From the NCBI GenBank assembly GCA_037127315.1, contig JBBBDQ010001122.1, positions 4,468,501 to 4,532,500 of the forward strand: 64,000 bases of DNA. Reading direction: 5' to 3'. Below, one piece after another: positions 53,135 through 63,345 of this stretch (positions are counted from its first letter, which is position 1; every line of letters begins with the position of its first letter). Below the pieces are notes generated by a model. That model did no database searches. It saw only the letters and a list, made by a program, of their open reading frames with translations, and had not been told where the DNA came from. The position numbers and the translations under genes were made by a program. Source of the DNA: Ascarosepion bandense (taxonomy: Eukaryota; Mollusca; Cephalopoda; Sepiida; Sepiidae).

Positions 53135-55335
53135 TAATCTGCTGTGTGCATGTATATTCCAACGTTGGTCGGGGTTTTTTAGTAGCTATGTTGAAATGGT
53201 AGTCTCAAGTGCTTATTGAAAACGCTCCAGTATGAGTTTGCCGTGACGCGTAAGCTAAAAAAAGTTGCGAAGTAAGTATTGGTTTTTGTTGTATTTGTAA
53301 AATAGGTACCTACAAAAAAATCACTGCTCATTTTCGATACCTCAATTTAAATTTAATTTTTAAAAATAAAAATGCTTTCTTGAAGCTTTAATTTTAGCTT
53401 TAATTGAAAGCCAAAAGATTAAATTTACTAATTACAGTAAGCAAAATACCCTGGTTTAATTCAAACCGAAATTATATGGCTCGGAATCACAAATTTAACT
53501 GCTGAAAAAATTTTTTTAAAAATTTACCGCCATTATTGAGTAATCAGCACATCATGTAAACAGTAGCTAAATTTCCGTTTTAAAAAATCTTGCACAAAAA
53601 ATATACCTCCTTGACACGTTATTTAAGTTGATTTTTATAATTGAAACTTACCTTTATCTGATTTCAAACAAGTATTAACTGCTTACTGTCGGGAAATTTA
53701 CGAAATAAATCACTCTTTACTGACGGTAGACCTCTTGTCAGCGCTTATCTAAGCGATAAATTGTGTTGACAAGTAGCAGGTGTGAATGACGTTTGGATGG
53801 CGACCGAAAGTGACAAAAAAATCCATGTAGCTTAAAACGTAACATTTGGAAATTTAAATTTTGTTGTTGTTTTTTAACTAAATAGTAAAATTAAAAATTT
53901 AACATAATATTTTCAGCAAGTGTAATATTTTATAGAATTTTAGTTTAGATTTATAGCCAGAATATGCTTTCTGAATAAATAAAAATGTTTTCTGAATAAA
54001 TAAAAATTTAAATTTCTTTTAAAAGAAAGAATTAAATTAAAATAACAGAACTAAGTTATGTTATTTATTAATATTTTTCTGAAATATTAAATATTTTTAT
54101 GTTTAGATATTACATATTTATCTTAAATTATTAATATGCTTTCTGAAAAAATTAAATTTCTTTTAGAATAATTTTAATTTAATAAAAAAAGAATGAAATT
54201 AGAATCAAAGTGTGGTTTGTGTAGTTTTCATTGTCAGCGGGAATTCATCCAAACACTTGTTAACTTCTAAAAACAATACGACCTCTACGGAAACTTGTTA
54301 TGACCCCTATGGAACACCGAACTTAATAAAAATTTCCAAAATTTAATTTTTTTTTTTTAATTATTTTAAAAGTAAAATTGGTGAATGATTTTTAAACTTT
54401 TCAATTTTCGATAGGCAATGTGATAATCAATTCTTAAGTAAAAAAGAAATTCAACAACGTTTTTATAACAGGTTTTTAAAATATTTTTAACACTTTTATG
54501 AATTATTATAATAAAAAAATAAAAAATATAAACAATTATTTCAAAATTTTATTAATAAACGAAAAAAATTTTTTTCTTCAGTCTATAATGTCCTTAATAA
54601 TTATTATTTATTACAGCAATTAAAAGTTTATTAAATTATATCAGAGTTTTATTGCATTTTTATCTTACTCTTCGGAGCAGATTTTTGGCCAGGTTGTCCA
54701 CTTTAGAATAAAAAACATAGATGATTTATATGCCCCAATGAGTCCTGCATTTAACTAATAAAAAAAATTTTTTACAGCTAATTAAATTTTATTAAAATTT
54801 CATGGATTTACGTAGAGGGGGGTAACAGAGTTAAAAAAATATTTTCACCAAGAAATTTTAAAAAAATAATAATTTCAAAAATAATTTCATTCATTTGTGA
54901 ATGAGTACTGAAAGTTTCATTCAAATCTGACTATTATTTGATTTTTGCGAGAATTTTCAAATTAATGTTTGTTACCGGGGAAAAAGTGGGTTGTGTCATC
55001 ATTAACACGTAACCCATTGTAATAAAGGCGTAATTTTTTTTTTTTTTTTTTTTTTTTAGCCGTTAACTCAAATAAAACATTTTCTATCAAAATTTCGAAA
55101 ATGTTAGCAGGGATTCAAAATTTTTTAAAATAATTAAAAATTGCTTTGATCTTTCCTCTTAATATAAATATTTTGATGGAAAAAGTTTGTTTTATTAAGT
55201 TTATGAACTTTTTATTCATACTATGCTGTTTTTTAGCGATTTTTTTTTTTTTGAGGTACCTATTGTACAACGGGATTCATGCTTAATCAATTTTGCCAAT
55301 AAACGAGAATGAAGTATGTACAATTTGGAAGAACG
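53135..55335. other. Very AT-rich 2.2-kb stretch, no feature
   Basis: Base composition is lower in G+C than the flanks. There are A- and T-runs (for example 55028-55058) but no open frame above 60 codons, no SINE and no LINE. It is the longest repeat-free stretch of the window, so it may be old unique DNA. Confidence 0.6.
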
Positions 55336-55339
55336 GGGA

Positions 55340-55415
55340 CGGACGTTACAGGAGCTTGTAATGTGATGCGATTACGATGTAACGCGATGTGCGATTACGA
55401 TGTAACGCAGATGAA
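55340..55415. repeat. Short tandem duplication, 22-23 bp
   Basis: gcgattacgatgtaacgc occurs at about 55368 and 55391. Confidence 0.75.
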
Positions 55416-55559
55416 GTGGATGCGTTGTCCCTGCAACGTCGGAGGAACCTTGTAGAAAACGTTAAACTGTTATGGCATGTGATCAAATAGAAGTTACAAA
55501 AAAGACTCGATTTTTTTGTTTTGTATACAGCTGTTTCGAAAGAATAAACCATTGCAAAA

Positions 55560-55962
55560 AGCAACATTTTGATCTGCCAGTGACTCGATTTTGGTTTGAG
55601 TGAGGCGTCTTGGAGAAACGCCTAAAAGTGCGCAAAAGATCACCCGAAATTGTTTACCGTTGATTTTTGATGAACCCTATACATTGATTCGCAAAAATCT
55701 TGTGTACATCAAACGTTCGAACCTTGATATACAAGTTACCCGATATTTGGTTAAATTCAAGGCGTCTCGGAGGAGATGAGTTCGTAACTTCTAAGCGTTT
55801 CGGTGATTTCTGTCGTGCCCTGTAAATCTATTCAAAACATTTTTGTGTGCATCAAAAATTCATGTCATGATCGACAAGTGACCCAATTTTGGTTGAAATC
55901 TAATGAAGGGTTTCGGAGGAGTAGAGTTCGTTAGAATGGAGACGCAGAAAGACAGACACGCA

Positions 55963-55996
<34 letters not shown>
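55560..55996 (+). mobile_element. Non-LTR-type 3' tail, duplicated, ending in (TA)n
   Basis: Two related blocks (tgactcgattttggtttg at about 55580 and gtgacccaattttggttg at about 55878), each followed by ggcgtcttggag or gggtttcggaggag, end in agacagacacgca and (TA)n 55967-55996. The form resembles the family Q 3' end but the sequence is different. Confidence 0.45.
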
Positions 55997-55998
<2 letters not shown>

Positions 55999-56284
55999 CA
56001 TACCGTATGGGTATAGTAGAATCTAAAGGAGTATCCTGTACATACAATGGTAAGATAACTCTTTAAGACAGCTCTAAATATATATGTAAATAAGTACATA
56101 TAGAGCAAATATAAGAAAAATTAAGGCAGACACGTTATTTCATGGTAAATAATATATATAACCAATAGGATCATCATCGACAAAGGAAACTAACTTTGAG
56201 AGTCATGACTATCTACAACCTTCATGAACATTTGTAAAAAAAAAAAAATAAATAAATCAATAAAATCTTTCAAACAGATTATTA

Positions 56285-56402
56285 TCTTATAAGTGTTAAG
56301 CATCTCTTTGACATTGTCTCGATGAGTGACATCATTAACAGAGTAGCGAGTTCGATCCTCACTGGTTTCCCTATAGTTGTATAATTCATTTTTTTTTTTT
56401 TT
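56285..56402 (+). mobile_element. SINE family D, copy 3
   Basis: Decayed A box region (aagtgttaagcatctctt), cattgtctcgatgag, B box gagttcgatcc, and a T-run at 56389-56402. Confidence 0.6.
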
Positions 56403-56889
56403 AAATGAAGTTTGTATGAAAACAATAAACAAAAGAAAATTGTGTACATAAACAGCTGCTGTGCCGTCAGCATACTCGTTGACCCTTTCCACGCTCTTGC
56501 TTCCGCTTTCTGTCTACCTATAGACCTGTCCACGAACAAACAATGCAAATCCTGTCTATGGAGCAAGCGAACAAGAAAATATTTGAATGATCGAATGAAG
56601 TGTGAAGTTGAGTGGGGTTGGCTGATAAACAATAAAGTATGTCGGGAGAGGAAATGCGTTCAAACTAACATCGAGGGGTGGGGTTGGGGGGACATCTCCT
56701 TCGTCGTCATTTCACAAAGCTTAGTCTGGTACAAACCGGGTTCTTCTATACACTGTCTCGCTTCATGACATTGGCTATTAAAACTTCTTATCCCTTCCAG
56801 TACTAAGCAATATTTTTGTCTGAAATGAGGATTTATAATAATTTACGAGAGTTCTATTATGCTAACAACAATTATGAAAAGAATGGTAA
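56403..56889. other. No gene recognised
   Basis: Overlapping frames of about 100-118 residues (56412-56768 plus, 56632-56282 minus) cover the sequence around 56450-56700, which is richer in G+C. Neither shows a family signature. A host exon cannot be ruled out. Confidence 0.35.
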
Positions 56890-58345
56890 TATTAGGAATA
56901 GCTGCTTCCTCATAAGGAAACATTCGACACTCATTGACCGAGCAGCCAGAGCTAATGTCGGTTGAAATTTATAAAATCTTAAAATTATTTTTCGGGAGAT
57001 AGGTTTCCCAAGTCCAGTGGCTATTATCGCTCTTTCCATTATTGATGGGGGTTTTCTTCCTTAACTTTTGAAGTAGTGAGGAACGTCAACATCTTGATTA
57101 TGACATTATTTTCTCTTCGAATTACGTGTTCTATCCATTTAAGTTGTTTCATCTATTGTTAGTCCTCAAGTGATTTGGTTTCTCAAGTTCAGTAGCTGTT
57201 ATCACTCTTTCCAGTATTGATTGGGGTTTCCTTCCTAATCTTTTGGTTGAAGTAGTGTGGAACATCAACATCTCGATTATGTCATTTTCTCTTCGAGTTA
57301 CATATGCTCTTCATTTAAGTTGTTTCTTCTGTTGTTAGTCAAGTGATTTAATTTCTCAGGTTCAGTATCTGTTATCAGTCTTTCCAGTATAGATGGGGGT
57401 TCCTTCCTAACCTTTTATTTAAAGTAGTGTGGAATATCATCTTGATTATTTCATAATTTTCTTTTCGAGTTACCAGTGCTATTTTTTTTTTTTTTTTGTT
57501 GCTGCTACTAAAAGTTCTGCACTGTTGTGTTGTCCTTAACTTCCCCTAGCACCGCCTATACTATTTCAATTTTTCTTTAGCACCTATATTAAATCTGTTT
57601 TAACTTATCCATTGTAACCCGGATATAAGAGAGTTGCCGGGACCGGGTAAGAGTTATCTTATGTCAGGGTTATACAATGACGGAGCTGGTTCACTCTAAC
57701 CAACCGTCCATGTGGTATATTGCACGGGGTTACATGTTATCAGCAGCAGATCTAACCTTAAAATAATTCTAATATTAGCCGTTTCCTTATAAAGAAACAT
57801 TCAGCATTCATTTCCTGATCAGCTTCTAGTTTTTGTTGAAATTTATAAAATCTCTCTCTTAAAGCAATTTTTCAAGAAAGTAGGTTTCTCAAGTCCAATA
57901 TTTGTTAATGTTCTTTCCAGTATTGATGGAGGTTTCCTTCCTAACCTTTTACTTGAAGTGGTGCGGAATTTCAGGAAAAAAGGATTCTTAAGTCCTGTAG
58001 ATGTTATCGTTCTTTCCAAGTTTGGTGGGGGTTTCCTTCCTAACCTTTTATTTGAAGTAGTTTGGAATATCAACATCTTACGTCAATATTTTCTCTTTCA
58101 GTTGAAATTTATAAAATCCTTTTCTTAAAACAATTTTTCAGAAAAATAGGTTTCTCAGGTTCAGTAGCTGTTATTGTTCTTTCCAGTATTGATGGAGGTT
58201 TCCTTCCTAACCTTTTATTTGGACTAGTTTGGAATGTCAACATCTTGATTATGTCATTATTTTCTCTTCGAGTTACCTGTGATATCCATTTTAGTTGTTG
58301 CTGCTAAAAGTCTTTAAGTGATGTGGTTTGTCTTATTTGGTACAG
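56890..58345. repeat. Family S: about 175-bp module in two clusters
   Basis: The module (ctctttccagtattgatggg, ttccttcctaaccttttatt, gtagtgtggaatatcaac, tcttcgagttacctgtg) repeats at about 57003, 57177 and 57349, then at about 57888, 57970 and 58145 with variable length. On the minus strand each module encodes RLGRKPPSILERTIT, a conserved peptide despite indels, which hints at coding ancestry. The lead-in gaaacattc...ttgaaatttataaaatc precedes each cluster. Confidence 0.75.
57625..57790. repeat. Segment duplicated at 58540-59000
   Basis: aaccaaccgtccatg, ggttacatgttatcagcagc and ccttaaaataattctaatat match 58580-58643 and 58962-58990. The second copy carries a SINE in between, so this copy shows the empty site. 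Confidence 0.7.
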
Positions 58346-58580
58346 TTCTTTGTGATTTTGTAGCGCCAATCCACAAACCCTTCACTAAGACCCTCAGCCA
58401 TCACTGACTGGAAATCATTTTTAATCATTGTTGACAACCACATAAGTTTCGATCTGGCGAAACTATTTAAAAGCACGACTCTGGTTTTCCGATCGGGGTG
58501 TTGATTTTGTAGTCATTTTTGTAACGTTCAACCAACCAACCAACTGATCTATATACTGTGGAGGGGTTGGTTTAGACGTA
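58346..58580. other. No recognisable feature
   Basis: Unassigned sequence between the family S module and the duplicated segment. Confidence 0.4.
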
Positions 58581-58643
58581 AACCAACTGTCCATGCGGAC
58601 GGTTGCGCTGGGTTACATGTTACCAACAACAGGCCTAAGCCTT

Positions 58644-58947
58644 CAGTCAGTTAAGTGCCATACGTGATACACGCTTGGGCGATCGTGCCGGGAAAGAGAC
58701 ATGACTGACTGGTCAGAATATTATCCCGCAGTAAGTTGCCATTGCTTTCTGCGGTAGACTGGTTGCCGACCAAGGCTATAGAACCCAATCTGACCAGTTA
58801 TTTAACCCATAACTGGAAGGAATAGACGGATTAATACCTTTCCCAAGGGTATTTGCGCGTAAGTGAATGCAATGAATACAACTGGAATTCGAACTCGGCA
58901 CCCAGATTTCTCGTTCCGAGCCGATATCCACTGCACCACAACGCACA
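58644..58947 (-). mobile_element. SINE family A, full length with target-site duplication
   Basis: Full-length copy flanked by gcctaagcctt (58633-58643) and gcctaagcttt (58948-58958), an 11-bp target-site duplication with one mismatch. A related empty site lies at about 57740-57760. This fixes the true ends of the family. Confidence 0.9.
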
Positions 58948-59087
58948 GCCTAAGCTTTACCTGGCCTTAAAATAATTGTAACATTAGCTGTTCCCTTATG
59001 AGAAAACATTCGAAATTCATTGTCCGATCAGCTTCTTAGGTTTTTCAAGTCGTGTAATTTACTGATGCGAGGTTTCCTTCCTAACAC

Positions 59088-59391
59088 TTTATTTGTTTGT
59101 TTAATGGTATATCAACTCCTTCATCATCTCACCCTTTTACACCCAATGGTGTGTAGGGCAGTAACTTTTTGTTACTGTTTCCGTAACACTGTTTTTTATG
59201 GGGCAGAATTGTTAGCCCTGCGCCCAACCCCCAAACCTGGAGAACCGGAGGAATATTCTTGGTTCTTACGTTTACAGAACCTGGTATTCCCAAAGGGTCA
59301 CCAATCTAAGTACTGACCAGGCTCGATGTTGCTTAACTTCGGTGATCGGACGATAACCGGTGTATTCAATACGATATAGCCGTAGACATAT
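59088..59391 (-). mobile_element. 5S rRNA-derived SINE, well preserved 5S head
   Basis: On the minus strand 59391-59273 is 5S rRNA-like almost throughout: gtctacggctatatcg, aatacaccggttatcgtccg, atcaccgaagttaagcaaca, tcgagcctggtcagtac, gggaataccagg. The internal control region is largely kept. The last few 5S bases are replaced by a different body (gggttgggcgcagggctaac, gtgttacggaaacagtaac), and the tail aggagttgatataccattaa is of the family P type. No tRNA part is present. Confidence 0.85.
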
Positions 59392-59430
59392 CAACTCCTT
59401 ACGGGTCATTTAATGCCGAAATTTATTATC
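59392..59430 (-). mobile_element. Family P-type tail abutting the 5S head
   Basis: cggcattaaatgacccgtaa then ggagttgatatg ends exactly where the 5S head begins, so two elements are joined head to tail without spacer. Confidence 0.75.
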
Positions 59431-59744
59431 TGGGAGCTTTTAAGTAATAAAAATATTCTGCTTTCACAATTGAATACATGGTCGATGAATATTTGTGTGA
59501 ACATAATTAGTAAAGACTATAGTAATGCATGTGTTGTAGTTTGGTTGAAGATATATTTTTGAATACAGTTTGATTTCTTTAAAAAATTGTAGAAATTATA
59601 TGGGTTAATGTTGTGCAAGTGTTCTCTTGTGTTGGTTGATTTCGGTTAATGATAGTCTCTGTGCTTTGTTTAAAGCCGAAATATTTTGAACGCCCTTTCA
59701 TACCTTCCACGGTAGATAAATTGTATTGTTAACCCTTTTGCTTT
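59431..59744. other. No recognisable feature
   Basis: AT-rich, possibly the eroded centre of a family P copy linking 59392-59430 with 59745-59950. Confidence 0.4.
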
Positions 59745-59955
59745 AAAAATGTATTTTTATACTTTCATAGTATTTTGATTTTGTTTGTAGGGTTCACTAT
59801 TTGGCCATAGCTGGAACCCTAACAGGTGCTACGAACCTGGGTCAGGGTGGACTTCTGAACAACAGCAGTTAATAGATAGTTCCGCGCTCCTAAAAACAAC
59901 TTCCAATCTCCCGATCAAAGACCTTGCTGCCGGATATAGTGCATCGTTCTACTAA
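59745..59955 (-). mobile_element. Family P element, head part, diverged (P7)
   Basis: ttcactatttggccatagct, ggtgctacgaacctgggtca and cttgctgccggatatagtgc in the usual reverse order. Confidence 0.7.
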
Positions 59956-59971
59956 AGACAAAACGTTTTAT

Positions 59972-60302
59972 TGGAAGTGAATGCAAAGAATTCAACTGGA
60001 ATTCGAACTCGGCTACCCGATTTGTCGTTCACAGTCGATATCCACTGCACCACAACGCACATAGTGAATTCCTTGCATTCACTTCCGCACAAATACCTTT
60101 TGGAAAGTTATTAATCCATCTCCTTCCTCCAGTTATGGGTTAAATAATAGGACAGATTTGGTTCTATAGCCTTGGCTGGCAACCAGTCTCCCGCAGAAAG
60201 CAACGGCAACCTATTGCAGGATGATCTTCTGCCCAGTCAGTCATGTCTTTTTCGAGACATGATCGCCCAAAGCGTGTATCACGTATGACACTTAACTGAT
60301 AG
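59972..60302. mobile_element. Two SINE A pieces joined head to head
   Basis: 59972-60062 is the head half on the minus strand (ends accacaacgcaca). 60064-60302 is body to tail on the plus strand, lacking the tRNA-like head (starts gtgaattccttgcattcact, ends cacttaactgata). The joint is an inverted junction at about 60063. Confidence 0.8.
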
Positions 60303-60560
60303 GATAAATCTGAATTAGAAACCGATCTCTCTGATTGGACACACACTTGAACTGTAACTGTGCATAGTTTCAATATGGCTATGGGATGTTGAAGAAACCC
60401 AAGTAGTCCTGAGCAGACAGGCGTGCCCAGGGGATGAGCAGCTATCAAACTTATTTGCAGTGTGCCATCAAGTCGAAAACCGATCTGAAGATGAGTTTTC
60501 CTTAGCAGCAGAAATCTAATCTCCTTCCCGATGTGAAGGTAGTCTGGCCCCATAACATGC
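60303..60560 (-). other. Unassigned G+C-richer stretch with open frame
   Basis: A minus frame runs from the ATG at 60553 across this unique stretch and then into the SINE. Its first 70 residues (start MGPDYLHIGKEIRFLLLRKT) do not match any repeat in the window, but I recognise no family. It may be a transposon scrap or chance. Confidence 0.25.
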
Positions 60561-60621
60561 TTATGTACTTTAATTAACGAGAAAAAGGTTGATAAAATGT
60601 AAAAAACGAATCGATCATTTC

Positions 60622-60998
60622 TCTTTAGTCCTGGGTATGACGATAAACTACATCCAGCAGTAAGGTCTTTGATCGGGTGGTTGGAAGTTTTATGGACCGT
60701 GAAAACACCTTAATTGCTATTGTTCCCAAATCTGCTCTGACCCAGTGGTAGCACCCGTTAGGGTCATAGCTATAGGCAAGTATTGAATCCCCAAAAAACA
60801 AAACATTATGAAAGTATAAAAATAGATTTTATAGTAGAAATACTAGCAGTAGATTTTTATACAAAAAATACATTTTCTATAACAAAATAACCGACAATAT
60901 ATTTTATCTGTAGTTAATGACATACAATTGCGTTCAAAAGATTTCGATTTCTGTATTAAATAACTCAGAGGTTTATATCGCACTAAACAAAATCAACC
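60622..60998 (+). mobile_element. Family P element, copy P8
   Basis: Head gtatgacgataaactacatc, centre gggtcatagctataggcaag, tail aactcagaggtttatatcgc. More diverged than P1 or P2. Confidence 0.7.
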
Positions 60999-61352
60999 AA
61001 CAAACCAACCACACTTCTCTTTTTGTGTTCATATCTCACACTGCATTCATCAACACTCTACCTGGAGTGGCTCTTGTACTAGATAATCTTGCGAATTTAA
61101 CTTAGAAAGTTGCTTAAACGTCAAACATTTTTTTTAACTCTGCGCAGAAATTGTTGTTTTGGTTTATGGCGTATCAGCCCATCTTTGGTCTTTTAATGCC
61201 GAATCGAATGATTAAACATCGAACAAAAAGTTAAGAACAATTTCAAGAAGATTATATATTTAACAAATTACTATATAAGACAGATTTATATATTTAAACG
61301 AATTCATACATTTAACAAATTTATATATTTAACACATTTTAAATAAATAAAA

Positions 61353-61405
<53 letters not shown>
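60999..61405. other. Unassigned, tail scrap and (TA)n
   Basis: ggcgtatcagcccatcttt...ttttaatgccg near 61168-61200 is a reversed family P-type tail. (TA)n spans 61361-61405. Confidence 0.5.
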
Positions 61406-61408
<3 letters not shown>

Positions 61409-61429
61409 GAGTATTTAGATTTTATGGCA

Positions 61430-61833
61430 TACTAACCACCACGGGTTATCTGAAGCCAAGTCGAGCTTACATACATTGTGTGTGTATGTATATATATATA
61501 TATATATATAATTTGCAAACGCATATTCGGTAGAACTAAGTTTTGGAATATATAGCAAGTTGGTAGAAATACATATATCTGCGCAGAAGATAGTTCCGTT
61601 AAATTTTCAGTCAACCTTGAAATTGAAAGATCACCTCGCCGTGGAACGACATCAATCCCCCACCCACTGGGGCAAAATCTGGCACAAGGCCTTTTTAAAA
61701 TGGGTGATCCTGGCCATATAGCCCAGCCCAAAATAGCTGTCTGACTCTGCCCAGTCGTGACTCTATCCTTCGTTATAGCCACGAGAGCCAACAGTGACAA
61801 GTCCGGAGATAAACTCTGACGGATCCTCGCCAC
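61430..61833 (-). other. Unassigned minus open frame, about 100 residues
   Basis: The frame starts at 61833 (MARIRQSLSPDLSLLALVAI) and stays open to about 61510 before running into (TA)n (61489-61511). The stretch 61600-61830 is richer in G+C than its surroundings. I do not recognise the product; a fragment of a retroelement or an unrecognised exon are both possible. Confidence 0.3.
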
Positions 61834-61904
61834 GAACAGTTGTGAATAAGCTACTGAAATGGGTTATCTTTTTAATCTGTACCCGACAATCGTGACTTTA
61901 AGTA

Positions 61905-63345
61905 GTTTTTCTTTTTGTTTTCTTTGTTTTGTTTGTTTGTATTTTTTTTGTTTGGTTTTTGTTTTTTGTTTTGTTTGTTTTGTTTTTTTTGTCTTGTTTT
62001 GTTTGTTTGTTTTTTTTTGTCTTGTTTTGTTTGTTTGTTTTTTTTTGTCTTGTTTTGTTTGTTTGTTTTTTTTTGTCTTGTTTTGTTTGTTTGTTTTTTT
62101 TGTCTTGTTTTGTTTGTTTGTTTTTTTTTGTCTTGTTTTGTTTGTTGGTTTTTTTTTGTCTTGTTTTGTTTGTTGGTTTTTTTTTGTCTTGTTTTGTTTG
62201 TTTTTTTTTTGTCTTGTTTTGTTTGTTTTTTTTTTTGTCTTGTTTTGTTTGTTTTTTTTTGTCTTGTTTTGTTTGTTTTTTTTTTGTCTTGTTTTGTTTG
62301 TTTGTTTTTTTTGTCTTGTTTTGTTTGTTTGTTTTTTTTGTCTTGTTTTGTTTGTTTGTTTTTTTTGTCTTGTTTTGTTTGTTTGTTTTTTTTGTCTTGT
62401 TTTGTTTGTTTGTTTTTTTTGTCTTGTTTTGTTTGTTTGTTTTTTTTGTCTTGTTTTGTTTGTTTGTTTTTTTTGTCTTGTTTTGTTTGTTTGTTTTTTT
62501 TGTCTTGTTTTGTTTGTTTGTTTTTTTTGTCTTGTTTTGTTTGTTTGTTTTTTTTGTTTTGTTTGTTTGTTTTTTTTGTCTTGTTTTGTTTGTTTGTTTT
62601 TTTTTGTCTTGTTTTGTTTGTTTGTTTTTTTTGTCTTGTTTTGTTTGTATGTTTTTTTTGTCTTGTTTTGTTTGTATGTTTTTTTTGTCTTGTTTTGTTT
62701 GTATGTTTTTTTTGTCTTGTTTTGTTTGTATGTTTTTTTTGTCTTGTTTTGTTTGTATGTTTTTTTTGTCTTGTTTTTGTCTTGTTTTGTTTGTTTGTTT
62801 TTGTCTTGTTTTGTTTGTTTGTTTTTGTCTTGTTTTGTTTGTTTGTTTTTGTCTTGTTTTGTTTGTTTGTTTTTGTCTTGTTTTGTTTGTTTGTTTTTGT
62901 CTTGTTTTGTTTGTTTGTTTTTGTCTTGTTTTGTTTGTTTGTTTTTGTCTTGTTTTGTTTGTTTGTTTTTGTCTTGTTTTGTTTGTTTGTTTGTTTTTGT
63001 TTTGTTTGTTTGTTTTTGTCTTGTTTTGTTTGTTTGTTTTTGTCTTGTTTGTTTGTTTTTGTCTTGTTTTGTTTGTTTGTTTTTGTCTTGTTTTGTTTGT
63101 TTGTTTTTGTCTTGTTTTGTTTGTTTGTTTTGTTTGTTTGTTTTTGTCTTGTTTTGTTTGTTTGTTTTTGTTTGTTTTGTTTGTTTGTTTTTGTTTGTTT
63201 TGTCTTGTTTTTTTTGTCTTGTTTGTTTTGGTCTTGTTTGTTTGTTTTTTGTTTGTTTTTGTCTTGTTTTATTTGTCTTGTTTTGTTTTTTTTGTGTTTG
63301 TTTGTCTTGTTTTTTGTCTTGTTTTTTTTTTTTTTGTCTTGTGTG
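61905..63345. repeat. 1.4-kb T/G minisatellite with ordered unit variants
   Basis: The basic unit is a T-run (5-9 T) followed by gtcttgttttgtttgtttg. Three blocks can be seen: long T-runs at about 61980-62640, a block with gtatg in place of gtttg at about 62645-62765, and short 24-bp units with T5 at about 62780-63160, then a degenerate end. The plus strand has almost no A, so all plus frames and one minus frame stay open for about 500 codons; these are not proteins. Confidence 0.95.

Noticed and set aside
59273..59391. Functional 5S rRNA gene
   Set aside because: The 3' end of the 5S sequence is replaced by a SINE body and no terminator T-run follows.
60164..60553. 129-residue minus frame as a gene
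   Set aside because: The C-terminal half is SINE A sequence read antisense; the N-terminal half is listed as unassigned only.
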